Assembly: GCA_028095005.1 (NCBI GenBank)
Contig: CM051463.1
Coordinates: 65,200,251 to 65,264,250, forward strand
Length of the DNA stretch: 64,000 bases
Direction: 5' to 3'
From: Rhynchospora pubera
Taxonomy: Eukaryota; Streptophyta; Magnoliopsida; Poales; Cyperaceae
Both the position numbers and the translations under genes were made by a program. Under the pieces are notes generated by a model. That model did no database searches, was not told where the DNA came from, and saw only the letters and a program-made list of their open reading frames with translations. Numbering within the stretch: the stretch's first letter is position 1; each line of letters begins with the position of its first letter. This document shows positions 21,452 to 34,200 of this stretch, piece after piece.

Positions 21452-22626
21452 TCATATATGGTGCAATGTAGGGACAAACCAGTATCCTGGTTTTCTCAAA
21501 GGACATGGGAGATGTTCCAGTGCACCAGTCTCGATGTCCATCCTCTTGACCATATATGAGGGTTGTTCATGTATTCCCATATTTTTTATCCCATAGAAGT
21601 AGATGCTGTTCCTTTCAATCATGGAAAAGTCATTGGATCTAAGTATCAAGGTACCATACGAGTCAATGAATAATGCATGATCTCCAATGCTGGTAACCTT
21701 GACCCAACAAGGTGAACCAGTTTTGTGTACATCAAGTCGATACACATCAAACTGTCCATCGAAGAGACGATCTGAAAACCATTCAGATCGGTTTTCAGAT
21801 CGTCTCTTCCGAATAACTCCCAGGATATCTCCAGAAGCCTCGACAATATACTGAGTTGCCTCTTCCGAATAACCTTCAATTGGTGGTATAACATAAACCA
21901 GAGTACCAGTAGCAATATCCACCACCTTGGTAACACCAGTATCTCTCTCTACATTGAAAAGCATATGTTTGAGATAAAAGTATTCGCAGTTCGCAAGATC
22001 TAAGTCTAAGTTTGATTCACACCACTTATCCTGACCAAGATGCCAGGAAATTAATCTCGGATTGTGGTAACGTGCATGTCTATCACAGATTACATATTGA
22101 GAGAAATTTCATTTTGCCGTGGCCCAATCCAGTAATGAAGGCCACCAAAAAAATCATATACAGGGAGGGGAATCTCATGTTTGTTAAGTGGATTGAGAAG
22201 GGAAAGTCGATGGTTGAATGGATCAAATACATCCTGATCGGAGGGGTAGAAGAGTCGGGCATGCATATATCCTTCCAACGGTCTGAAGAGCCACTTGTCC
22301 AGATGTCTTGGAGCATTGATGTTGTAGATTTTGTTAGAAGGTATGGAATAAAAGCTCACGTCAGGTTGATAAGGATGTCTGTAGCTCTCAAGAATCCAAG
22401 GGAATTGTGGAGGAAGGTCACTAGTTGGGGTAGAGGAGCGCCATGAGCTACAAACAGTACGAAATCGAACAAAATCAGAGATTTCACTGATCTTTTTTGC
22501 GATCAAATTAAGCACCTCTGGTGGAAGAGAAGACCAATCCCTCTCTTCAGTTTCATTTGATTCGATTGGAGCAAAATCGGTAGATTGTCTAGGGATTATT
22601 CCAAGTTTCCGACAGAGGTGATGCAT
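21452..22626 (-). pseudogene. F-box/DUF295 protein, frameshifted
   Basis: Minus-strand single coding exon. From the ATG at 22626 the frame gives an F-box near residues 30-70 (WSSLPPEVLNLIAKKI, then FRTVCSSWR) and the start of a DUF295 (KIB-type) domain. Near 22100 a net one-base loss moves the coding to another frame, which continues through the rest of DUF295 to a stop at 21452. The two frames overlap exactly where the protein should continue. F-box proteins are adaptors of SCF ubiquitin ligases; this subfamily is large and prone to decay. A likely 5' untranslated exon lies near 23190-23280, with intron ends near 23190 and 22677. The shift could be a sequencing error; otherwise only a truncated 178-residue product is made. 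Confidence 0.8.
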
Positions 22627-24429
22627 ATATAGCGAGAGACAAAGCAGTTTGTACCAGCTAGTCAGGTCTAGAAAAACTGTAAAAGAGCAAAAGTATTCAT
22701 CATATACATATGTAGAAACTTGTTAATTGCTATGTATATAGGATGGTGGCAAGGTAGCAATGGGTAAAATGACGACACAAAAGCAATACATTTAACACTG
22801 TACATTGAACTTAATTGATTAAATATTTTGGTGCTTAAGTTGTACCCAAGTTACACTATGAGGCTATAAACAATTAGAGAGATGCGTACGTACAATCGAG
22901 CTAATGACACGACTATACAAAATTAACAAGAATAAATCAAACATTAACTCACAAGAATTTCACAATTTGGAGACAAAAACATCAGCGATGATTCAAAGCT
23001 CAAGGAACATAAAAACAAATTAGTTAACACTTCAGTGAGAAATCACTGCAATTCCGTTAAAACTCCAAATTGAGCATCACGACCAGAGATGGTACGAGCG
23101 ACCAGTAGAATTAAACAACCGAAACGACAAGAAGGTACTAGTTGTTAACCTCAACGATGAGTAGAGAGAACTGAGGAGGGAGAATACCTTTTCTGAACAG
23201 TCGTACTTGTGATTTTTGGAAGAGCGAGACGTGGTAGATTTCATAAAAGCTCTCCTAATTGCAAATTTCTCTTGCGTTGACTAAAAGGAGAACGACTAAC
23301 TCTAAAGATATATATCATAAATTTGAAATTCTCTTGTGGGTTGTTACTTAGGAGAGTATTGATTAAGGAAGTTGACTGGGACCCGGGGAGTTGACTTCAA
23401 AAATAAAATAAAACTATAAAAGAAACAAATAAGCTCTTTTTCTTAGTTCTCTTGTGGGGTTAACTTTATTCATTTTCGTGCGGCATGTCTCTGTTTAAGT
23501 TTGTTTTGGTTTTGGACTTCTGGGTCGCAGCTTCCTTGTGACGGTGGTTTGTGGTGAGTGGTGACTGCAGGACGGACTGTCCATTTAAAAAAGAAAATAA
23601 TCCACATGTACATGTCAGAATTTATCTTTATATAATATTTTAAATTAAACAATTCAATAAAAAAATATAAATGTTATTTCTTTATTGAAAAATAATTGCA
23701 GATGTGTAACCGAGTTAGTGACTATTGTGTTTCTTTTATTTATTTATTTATTTTATTTTATATAAGGAGCATTTTTTAGTGGATTAGTTTTTACAACCTG
23801 ATATTTGAACATGACCAATCACAATCCTTCATAATAAACAAAGAGTCTGCTTTTCGGCTCATATAAAAAATCAGTTCACACCAGATTTGCCTTTTATTAA
23901 TAAAACAGTAAGAGATGTACCCGTAAAATTTAAATGTGCACTAGAATTATCTCAATTTTATTGCGTATAGAAGAGTCATTGCAATTTGAAATACGGGCAT
24001 ATAACGAGCGGATTAAATAGTTTTTCTGAGTATATTAAGTGATAGTGGGCTGATGAAGCTGAAATGGCCCTTAATTATTGAGAGCTAAATGATTAAATAG
24101 CCTTTAATTGCACATGACAAAGCACATGAGTTCCTTATTAAAAATAATCGTTCTTTAATATTTTATATTAGGTATAGATTCGACTAATTTTGCTCAAAAT
24201 ATTTTTGTTCTTTTTCAAGGCAGTACATTTGCTTTGAAGAGTGAACTATATTAAATTGCATGATTTCAACATCACAAACTTTCTGGTATTGCATAATTTA
24301 CAATTTTATAATTATTTATATTTCAAAGTTAGTAAAATTCAAATATATATAATTCAAACTGTTGATTTTATTTGTTTTTTTATCACAGATACGTTCACGT
24401 ACTATATGTATATGATATATATAGAGAAT
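22627..24429. other. F-box promoter side and AT-rich intergenic
   Basis: 22677-23290 probably holds the 5' untranslated exon and intron of the F-box gene. Beyond it, to 24429, I see AT-rich sequence with microsatellite-like tttatttattta near 23738 and no gene. Confidence 0.45.
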
Positions 24430-24803
24430 GGCTAATGTGCCATAGATGGCACAGAGGGTCCCGTGCCATAGAGTCGTTTTTCGAGATCCAAAATTCAAAT
24501 ACTCAATCCGAACCATTCAAGTTATTCACCATATTAAAATACCCTTGTAGAACAAATTTTATATTTTTTCGAATTTTTTTGCTATTTATTATGATATTTT
24601 TAGAAAACATTATAATTGGAGTATTTCTGACCCTCCAATTTGAACATATCAAAATAAATAGCAAAAAAATTCAAAAAAATGTAACTTCAATGATATTTCA
24701 ATATGGTGATCAATTTGAACGGTTTGGATTAACTGATTGAATTTCGGATCTTCAAAAAATGACTCAAAAAAGACGTCTATGATATTGCATGGCAACTTTA
24801 GCC
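24430..24803. mobile_element. fold-back MITE, copy A
   Basis: Ends ggctaatgtgcca ... tggcaactttagcc, and long inner arms that are reverse complements: the left arm with gatccaaaattcaaat, aaccattcaagtt and ttttatattttttcgaa, the right arm with their complements in reverse order. AT-rich, non-coding. It shares its layout and much sequence with copies B to F. Confidence 0.65.
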
Positions 24804-27088
24804 CACCTCTCTCTCTATATATATATACTATAGTTTATCGCCTTTTTTGATACCAATGTATAAGCTTGATACAGGAGCTGCACAATTATTGTTACAAACT
24901 TTTAGGAAAAATGAAGCTGATATTTAGACGTTTATACAAATATGGTGTGTCTAAATATCCGTTTGATCAATCCATAATAATTGGTCCATTTTTATTTTAA
25001 ATTATAATAAATTTCTACTTATTAATATAATAAAGGCCACTAAATATAACGGGAAAAAAATATCACTACACTAATTTGTTTATTCAAATTTTTATGTGGA
25101 TATAACATCACAAGCAATGCTTTTAATACCGTATCGGATATCAAAAAATTCTGATAATACTGGAAACACGAACAGTGACTGAAATGACAGTATCTAGTAT
25201 TATGAGACAAAACATGAGAAACTTTCGGAAAATATCGAATTTCAGCCATTGGCCGGCACGCCGCTAATATCGTATTGAAAACATTGATCACAAGATTGTC
25301 AAAAGAACAAATTAGTGAGGTGCGCATTCCCAGGAGTCTAAGGCTGTGCTTCAGAAACAATGGAAAAAAAAAGAGCAAGGAAAGAAAGTGTAAGAGAGCA
25401 AATAGGGTTCACCACCAAAGTTAAACAGACTGATCAAATTTTTATATATAGAGTTTATCCTCATTATTCTCCATTCACCCAAATTTCCATTATATTTGTT
25501 AAATTAAATTTGGAAGCAGGTGAACTCTTTGGACAGAAAAGAGCAGTTCATCCTCCTCCGTTCATCCTTACCCAGAATATATATACCCGACTTAAAAACT
25601 TCCCTAATGTCTGAGAAAAATAAATTATGAATGCCAAATGTGCATTTCCACGCTGGCGGTCCCGCTCTAACGACGACTATGTGGGAGACGAGATGGGCTG
25701 CCCGCGACAGACTGACGTCTATTAAGAAAGAGAATTTTGGCACTTTGTAAAGAGAACTCTTTCTTACATGTCACAACTCACAAGTCATCTCTGCATGCCG
25801 CTACCATCAAGAACCAACTTCACGACCCAAGCATGTAAAGAAAGAAACTACATGAATGGCGGAGTCCCACTCCCGATACGAATTAGAAACACGAAAGGGA
25901 TCTCTCACTTGATTAGCCAAATCGTAGCTTTTCATTCTAGCTATCAGCTTTTAAGATTGCAAATTTGCAACTCGTCTAAAGCGGATTTTCTTCTTTCTTG
26001 AACATTTGATGCGATGTGCTATGAATTGTATGGTAATAAAGTGTACAACAACTCGTTCATGACTAATGACTTACTTTGTCGGTATCTCGTTTATTAATTT
26101 TTTTTTCTTTGGTAAAGAATTGATGTATCTTGTCCATGATTCACTATCAATTAAGGCATCAAAGATGCGCGCCGTAAAACTTTTATGTTTTATTATTTTA
26201 TATTAATTAGTAAATAATTACGCTAGTTTTTACCAGTTCTAATTAAGATCTATAATGAATTATGTAGATCTTACTCATACTGAGAGATTAAAAAATGATG
26301 ACTTTTAGGTTCCTCCAACTTCAAGTGGCGAGTTTAAATCTGGTGTTGCACTACACGGTATAGCGCGACAATCCATACCCTTCAAAACCAATTTAATTAC
26401 CGAGTTCAAATCTGTATTTGTCGTAGAAAAATTGAGAGAAACAGGATTTTAAATGATCATGATTGGCTGGGGCGGAACCAGGATTTTGAAATAGGAGGGG
26501 CGAGAAATTAAAGTATAGATCTTTTCTAAGTTTTTAGGAGGTGCCAAATAAGAAATTTTTTAAATTTTAGAAGAATTAGTATGGAATTTTAAAACTCCTA
26601 AGGGTATTTTTAGAAAGTTAGAGATCAAATTTTTATTTTTTTTAATTTACATACTTTTTCATAATTTAAAAAATTATTGAGCTAATTTATTGTGGATCAT
26701 TAGTAATAATTGTTTTTAAAACTAAAAAAAATTAGTTTAACTGTTCATAAAAATTGTAAATTTGGTCTGCATGTAAATTTTAATATGAAGGTTATATGAA
26801 ACAGTATGTTTCGTCCATTTGAACTTTTAAAATTGAGATTTGATCAAGTTTGATATAGTGATCTGTCAAATCTATTTGACTGTAGTATTCCTCGGCCTCA
26901 TATTAATAATAAAAAAAAAGAGTATGGAAATATAACGAGTCATCTAATCATAATCAAGTACTGTGGCATCTTAAAAAAAAAAAATAAAACTCAATCCTCT
27001 CTCTGTATTAATTATAATATTTGTCGAAAATGATATTTTAGTTTTAGACTGGTTTGATAGTGTGTATGATGATGACGCAATTACACAA
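24804..27088. other. gene-poor AT-rich intergenic
   Basis: No supported gene. A one-sided element-like sequence begins near 26469 (ggggcggaaccaggattttgaaataggagg) and resembles the left end of the element starting near 63541; its right end is not clear. The ORFs at 25360-25614, 25504-25743 and 25768-26001 are short and unconserved. Confidence 0.45.
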
Positions 27089-27447
27089 GAGAATTGCTAA
27101 ATGTTTTCATCGATTTTCTATCGACTTATTTTTTGAGATCCAAAATTTAAACGGTCAATTCAAACCGTTCAAGTTGATCATCTATTGAAATATCCTTGGA
27201 GATTAAATTTTACATTTTTGTCGAATTTATTTTCAATTTATTATGATATTTTTCAAAATGGACACCTGAAATATAATATTTTTTTTAAAATATCATAATA
27301 ATAGAAAAAATTTTGAAAAAAATGTAAAATTTGATCTCCAAGGATATTTAAATATCATGATCAACTTGAACGATTTGGATCGACAATTTGAATTTTGGAT
27401 CTCGAAAAATAAGTCGATAGAAAATATATGGCATGTTAACAATTCTC
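27089..27447. mobile_element. fold-back MITE, copy B
   Basis: About 359 bp forming one long hairpin: gagaattg...caattctc ends, and arms sharing tctatcgacttattttt, gagatccaaaat, gttcaagttgatca and atatccttggagat with their complements. It is the best preserved member of this family in the window. No coding capacity; if transcribed it would give long double-stranded RNA. Confidence 0.75.
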
Positions 27448-29358
27448 ATTGCACAATATAATGTAATGCAATAATAAAATCGGTATTTTTCATTTTTTAA
27501 GCTTTTTATTTCAAGAGATGACTCAATTATCAATTAGAATTTACATTGCAAGTATGTATTCCAATGCGAGGGGAGAAAAATTTAAAATAAAATCAACGCA
27601 CACTATTTTCATCAATAAATATCAAAGAAAATTCTTACTCTCAGCACAAAATCAAAGAAAAGTGACATCAAACGCACTATCTATATTTAAGATATTTCGT
27701 CCAAAATGATGAATTTATTCTTGTTGCGTTATAGACACTAGCTAGACACTATATTAAATTAGGGCTGACGATTATCAACAAGAAAAAATCTGTCCAAATT
27801 TTGTCTACCACTATCACAAACTTACTTAGTTACGTCACATTAGTGAACCACACGCAAAATACATTCTACGGACAAATCTTTTTAAATTTAATGCTACTTC
27901 TACAATTCACTATATGGTGCGTAATTATTGGTGGAAGAAATTATAAAGTTGAGCAATTAACGGGAAAAAAAAGATCCCCACAATAAATTTTAGTCTTCAA
28001 GACTGACTTGAGTATGTCTGTATGTGCATGATATAAATGACCAGCTAATATAACCGATTTTGTCGAATTTGAGATGATCCTCACCATCTGTGTGCAAAGA
28101 TAATCTATAGCCTGATCCGTTGAGGCGTTGATGTATAGATATATTGATAGTTCCACTGCTACGGCTATTAAAAAACAAAAGTTCAGAAGATAAAGTGCCA
28201 CAGAAGATCTGGATGGTATCCCGTCGCAGTCAAGCAAAGCGTCCGTTGCCCCTTCTCTATCACTTTAACCTTCAATTACAATATTTGCACAAAGTAAAAA
28301 TTTGTAATCACATCCAACAAAGAAATAATTACACTTTTCTAGTTCTTTTTTCTGACAAGGTAATGCTGCTTATGTTCATGGTTTTCTATCGGATTATCAT
28401 GCTGTTTATAGTAACATTGAGTAAAAGTGTAAAACTACAATACTAAAGAAGGAAAGATTGAGCAAAACAATTTGCAGAAAACGGAGTAATTTAAAGATGT
28501 CATTCTTATTGCTTTGGAGAATTGTCAGTGAATACCAAATAATTGGCAATCTGTTATTGTAATTAAGACTTTCCTGGACCACAAACTTACAAACCAAAGT
28601 CTAGTGCAGGATACCTTGAATGACCTTCCTTATTTTGGAAATTACCAACCTTAGCAATTAGTTTTCGTTAGCTTCTCAAATACGAATATAAGATAGGGTT
28701 ATTTTGTTATTGTTTACCATATAATAGTAGCGAAAAAAAGATAATTTTGCGGCCGTCACATAAAAACAACATCTGATAAAATTATGCATGACAATTTTTT
28801 AAATATATATTATGGTTGTACATTTTATTGGTTTTCTAGTTGTCGCAATGACACGTTCCAATAAGAGTATAAAACATTTAAACAAATTCTTTTTAAGTAA
28901 TTATACATGCTCTCATTTTCTATTGATTTTGTACCGTTCACAACCATTTATATGATCTTCCCAAATCAACCTCACTGGAAAAACTACCGCTACTCACTAT
29001 TCATCAAACGTGGCTGTTGTTTTTGAAGGCTAGTTTTTTTTTTTTTTTGTTCCGATCAGCATATTTTGAGTTAGAACTTTTTTTTTCCCAACAACATTGT
29101 AGAGATTGCATCCACGTGACATCAAAATATCAAATCGGTTTTGATGATTTATTTCAAAAAACTAATATAAAGAAATACTATATATATTGGTATTTTTTGT
29201 TATTTTTTTTCATTTAGTAATTTATATTAGATAATAATGATAATCTAAATGTAGAATTAATTTTTTCGAGTAAAAATAAAATAGATAAAAATATGTATTT
29301 CGAAATAGCATCTTTCTAGTGTATCGAATAAAATAAAATAAAAAATATATAGAGAGAG
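27448..29358. other. gene-poor AT-rich intergenic
   Basis: No gene recognised. Low-complexity AT sequence with poly-T runs near 29035 and 29075. Short ORFs such as 27941-28237 (minus) and 28144-28446 lack domains. Confidence 0.5.
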
Positions 29359-29750
29359 AATATCTATGGTGCATACTAATTAATGTACCGAGATTTCGAT
29401 TCATACTGATCTGAACTATTGAATCTGCTTCAAAATGATCGATTCAAACCGTCTAATATGATCTCCCTATTATAATATCCTTGCTGACCAAATTCTAAAA
29501 TTTTTTTAATTTTTTTTACTATTTTTAAAATTTTAGAAAATCGTTAATCTAATGTTTTCTGAACCGTTAAAAAACAACACATTTTTAACATCCAGAAAAG
29601 AATACTTAAAATTTTAAAAATATTAAAATTTTGTCGACAAGGAGATTATATTTGACAATTTGGATCAACCATTTTAAAGCAGATTCAAGTGCTTTGATCA
29701 GTATGCACCAAAGTCCCGATGCATTAGTATGTACCGTAGATATTTTTTCT
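29359..29750. mobile_element. fold-back MITE, copy C
   Basis: Inverted repeat with ends gaatatctatggtgcatactaat and the near complement attagtatgtaccgtagatatt. The inner arms carry gattcaaacc(g) and tctccctattataatatcctt with diverged complements. More degenerate than copy B. Non-coding. Confidence 0.6.
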
Positions 29751-31241
29751 GTATATTTAACAAGCATGTATATGATAATATCCCCACTTGATTCAAGATG
29801 TGTCCGGATTTAACTAATTTTACCTTTACCAAAACAATTGAAGCTTATAATATTAATACATTAAATTTAAGCGAATATTAGATCATGAAAATTTGAACCA
29901 TATAAATTGTGCTGCATTCAATTCGGCCAACTTACTTTTAACTGCATCCATCTTCTTAAATTGAAAATTTCCACTGCATCTAGTTGGAAAAAAGAATAAT
30001 ACTAATAAATAAATAAAGAAAAGGTAGCTAATCCAATCGCTTAGGAATGCTTGGGAGTTGCATGAAAGGAGGTTGGGAATTCTCTTTCTTTGGTTTTTGG
30101 TCTGGTGGGAGAGAAAATAGTGTGCTAAATTCCAGCACATGTAGAGGTTGACACCTCAACAACCACTGCAACACAATACTCTCTCAAATACTATTATCTC
30201 TTAATTAAATTTTATTCATTCACTAACAAAGTGAGAAATTCTGGTATTTTTGCATGCGAGTAGCCAGCTATCTCTAGCTCAGTGAATGACTGTCAACCCA
30301 AAGTGCTTACTGATCTCCACATGCAACTTGTCCTGGCCTGTAAATAGAATAATATTTATTTAGTGATTTTCTTAACATGGTTTGTGACCTGAGGAATTAT
30401 TTATTTATTTATACTTGTACAAGTTCCAAACTTCCAATCATATTTTTTTTTAAAAGAAAATTCCAAGCATAATAATTGCATAATAATGAAATAGATGTTA
30501 GTTTGAGTTGGTCCCTGCTCCTTGCCAAAAGTCCATAACTCACAAATTTGGAATTAAACTTAGAAAATTCATTACTAGGTTACTACAAAGTAAAAAAGTA
30601 ATAAAAAAGTAAACACACACAAATTTAATAAAAGAGTTAAATGATTATACACGGCATCATGAAGTTTTTACATAAAGGGTAATAATTAATAAATAAGCAA
30701 ATCAAGCATTATAAATATAAAATAAGAAGCATCAAGCATCCCTTTCTCGGATTAAACCCTGAAATAATTAGTGAGCGCTTCTAAATTTCTAATTTCACTC
30801 GTTGCAACGTTGATTGTCGGCGCTATACATGATTATTATAATCTATAACACAGCGCAATTATGCCAACAATAGAAATAAAAATAAGAAATTCCCTTTCTC
30901 AGATCTACTCTCTTTCTTTCTTTCATTCAGTGTCTTCTTCTTCTCTTCTCATCACTTCCTCTCCTCTCCTCTCCCACTTCACTCAGATCCCAATTTCCTC
31001 TCTCACTTCTCTCTCCACTTCCAATTCCAACCCAACCCAACAATTTTGATCCTTCCATTGATCCCTGACGAGCTTCTCTTCTCCTCCTCTCTCGATTGGA
31101 ATGTGTACATGCAGCTTGAACGCTGTCTTGGAATTGGGAAGAAGCTTGGTGGAGACGCTAGCGATCTGATCTGAATTGGTGAGGAGTGTATTGGGTCTCA
31201 GCGAAGAGGCATTTCGACGAGGTTGGTGTATTCGTTGAAAG
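29751..31241 (+). other. CSI1 promoter region and 5' untranslated region
   Basis: AT-rich to about 30850. From about 30890 to 31080 there is a CT-rich tract (ctttctttctttcattcag, cctctcctctcctctcccac) typical of plant core promoters and leaders (Y patch). It leads to the ATG at 31242. No clear TATA box at the usual distance. The short ORFs here are not supported. Confidence 0.5.
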
Positions 31242-34200
31242 ATGGCGGCAGCATTGGCATGGAGGTTAAATGGTACCAACGGAAATGGCCATGGCGCCCC
31301 AGATCTGGTACAATTTTCCTATTTTCGTATAATTCCTCCTTTGGCACTTACTAGTCTATTGTAGTGAGCCGTCGTTTTCTTTCTGAATTGCACAGTTTGT
31401 TGACTAAGTTGCATTGACAGTGGCTTTGAGAAGTACACTGGAATCTTTCTAGGTTCTCAATTGTGGCCTTTTGCTACAATCTAGCTGAATTTTTCATATA
31501 TTTATTAATTTTGATTCGATTTATTATAATTGTTATTGTTAGAGTATAAGTACTCTTTTGGTTGGCATGCAATCAGTAATTGGAGAATTTTATACTGTTT
31601 AGGTTAATTATTCAGTTCTTTTGCTGAAGAAGTTTTTACTTGTTGCAGGGAAACATGGATAAAGTCCAAGATTCAGAGCCCCCAACGCCACTTTCTGTCA
31701 TGAAGATGGGCTCAAAGTAAGTTTTGAATTACATATATTGATGGGTTTTGCAATTTCATATTGGAAACCACTGTACTTTATTGTTTGTCCCTTGACTAGA
31801 AGTCGGTATCATCACTAAGAGTGACTTAGTCAGATTGAAAGATCTCATTCTTTGCTTTTGCTTCTAGCTGTTAGTATGGTCTTTTTAAAATAAAAGTAAT
31901 AAAGTTGACAATCTTAGCAAAATTGCTTTAGTAATTCATATTGACTCTTTTCTGCATGTCTCTAGTCTTTATCAATCTGGAGCAGTGGGATACCATGATC
32001 CAATATCTGGATTTGAATTTTTTTTTAATATCAAAAAATGTTGGAAGCATTGACATCCTGGCACCATAATTCCATTACTAAAAGAGTCAGATTTTGTGAA
32101 TATTCAAGTTTTTCCTTGTTTGTATTTTCAATTATGTGTTAGAATCTTTTCTAAGCTTTACTTGTATTAGAAATATTATATTTATTAATTTCTACCTTGG
32201 TCACTTAATCTACGCATCTCACGGAAATCACTTGTGCAGAGACCGTAACAACCTGGAGGATACAGATGGGACTCTGTCAAGTGTTGCTCAATGCATAGAA
32301 CAACTTAGACGTAATTCTTCATCTCCACAGGAGAAAGAATCATCCCTGAAGCAGCTACTGGATCTCATTGAAACCCGTGAAACTGCATTCGGGGCCGTTG
32401 GGTCCCACTCTCAGGCTGTGCCGATCCTTGTTTCCCTTCTCAGATCGGGACCAATAGGAATCAAGATGCTGGCTGCCACTGTATTGGGTTCTCTCTGTAA
32501 AGAGGAAGAATTGAGAGTGAAAGTGTTACTCGGTGGTTGCATCCCTCCTTTGCTTGGACTCCTTAAATCGAGCTCATCAGAGTCCCAGATTGCTGCTGCG
32601 AAAACTATTTATGCAGTTTCTCAAGGTGGTGCTAGAGACCATGTTGGGTCAAAGATCTTCTCGACAGAAGGTGTGGTCCCTGTTCTGTGGGGCCAGCTAA
32701 AAAAATCTGGAGGCGTGGTGGATGGTCTTCTCACTGGCTCCCTGAAAAACCTTTCCAAAAACACAGATGGGTTCTGGTCGGCCACCTTACAAGCTGGTGG
32801 GGTTGAGATTTTAATAAAGCTACTCAAGTCTGGTCAGACCAGTACAGTAGCCAATGTTTGCTACCTTCTTGGGTGTGCCATGATGGAAGATGCATCAGTC
32901 TGTTCACAAGTGCTATCAACCGAGACCACCAAGCTACTTCTAAAATTACTGGGGCCTGGTAATGAGGCAGCTATTCGGGCGGAGGCTGCTGGTGCTCTTA
33001 AATCTCTTTCCGCACAGTGTAAGGAAGCAAGGCGTGATATTGCTAATTGTAATGGAATACCAGCTCTCATAAATGCGACCATCGCCCCGTCGAAGGAATT
33101 CATGCAAGGGGAGTCAGCCCAGGCCTTGCAAGAGAATGCCATGGGAGCACTTGCTAATATATCGGGTGGTTTGTCATATGTCATCTCCAGTCTGGGAGAG
33201 AGTCTGGAGTCTTGTTCCTCACCTGCTCAGGTGGCTGATACACTTGGTGCCCTTGCCTCTGCATTAATGATATATGATTCTAAAGCTGAGTCGATCAGTT
33301 TGTCAGATCCTCTGGGTATTGAGAAAACTCTCATCAAGCAGTTCAAGGCAAAGTCACCATTTCTCGTACAAGAGCGTTTAATTGAGGCTCTGGCGAGTTT
33401 GTATGGCAACCCTGTTCTTGCAAAGGCACTCAATGACCCTGAGGCAAAACGGCAACTTGTTGGATTAATAACGACGGCTGCCTCTGAGGTGCAAGAGGAG
33501 CTGTTGAAGTCTCTTCTTATTCTGTGCCACAAAGGAGCCGGTCTGTGGCAGGCATTACAAGGTCGTGAAGGGGTCCAATTATTGATATCACTTCTCGGTC
33601 TCTCTTCCGAGCAGCAACAGGAGTGTGCTGTTGCATTGCTTTGCCTCCTATCAAACGAGAATGATGAGAGCAAGTGGGCTATCACTGCTGCAGGAGGGAT
33701 ACCTCCATTAGTTCAGATACTGGAGACGGGATCCCCGAAAGCAAAGGAAGATGCTGCAACTATACTTGGCAACCTCTGCAACCACAGTGAAGATATACGT
33801 GCTTGTGTTGAAAGTGCTGATGCAGTGCCTGCGTTACTTTGGTTACTGAAAAATGGAAGTGACAACGGGAAGGAGATAGCTTCCAAAACCTTAAACCATC
33901 TCATACACAAGTCTGATACTGGTACTATAAGCCAGTTATCGGCATTGTTAACCAGTGAGCAACCTGAGTCGAAAGTGTATGTACTGGACGCTTTGCAGAG
34001 TTTGCTTTCTGTAGCACCTCTTACTGATATCTTGCACGAAGGTAGTGCTGCAAATGATGCGGTTGAGACGATGATAAAGATATTGGGCTCCCACAAGGAG
34101 GAAACCCAAGCAAAGTCTGCATCTTCACTTGCGGGTCTTTTCCACTGTCGGAAGGACTTGCGGGAAACCAACATTGCAGTCAAAACTCTCTGGTCAGTTG

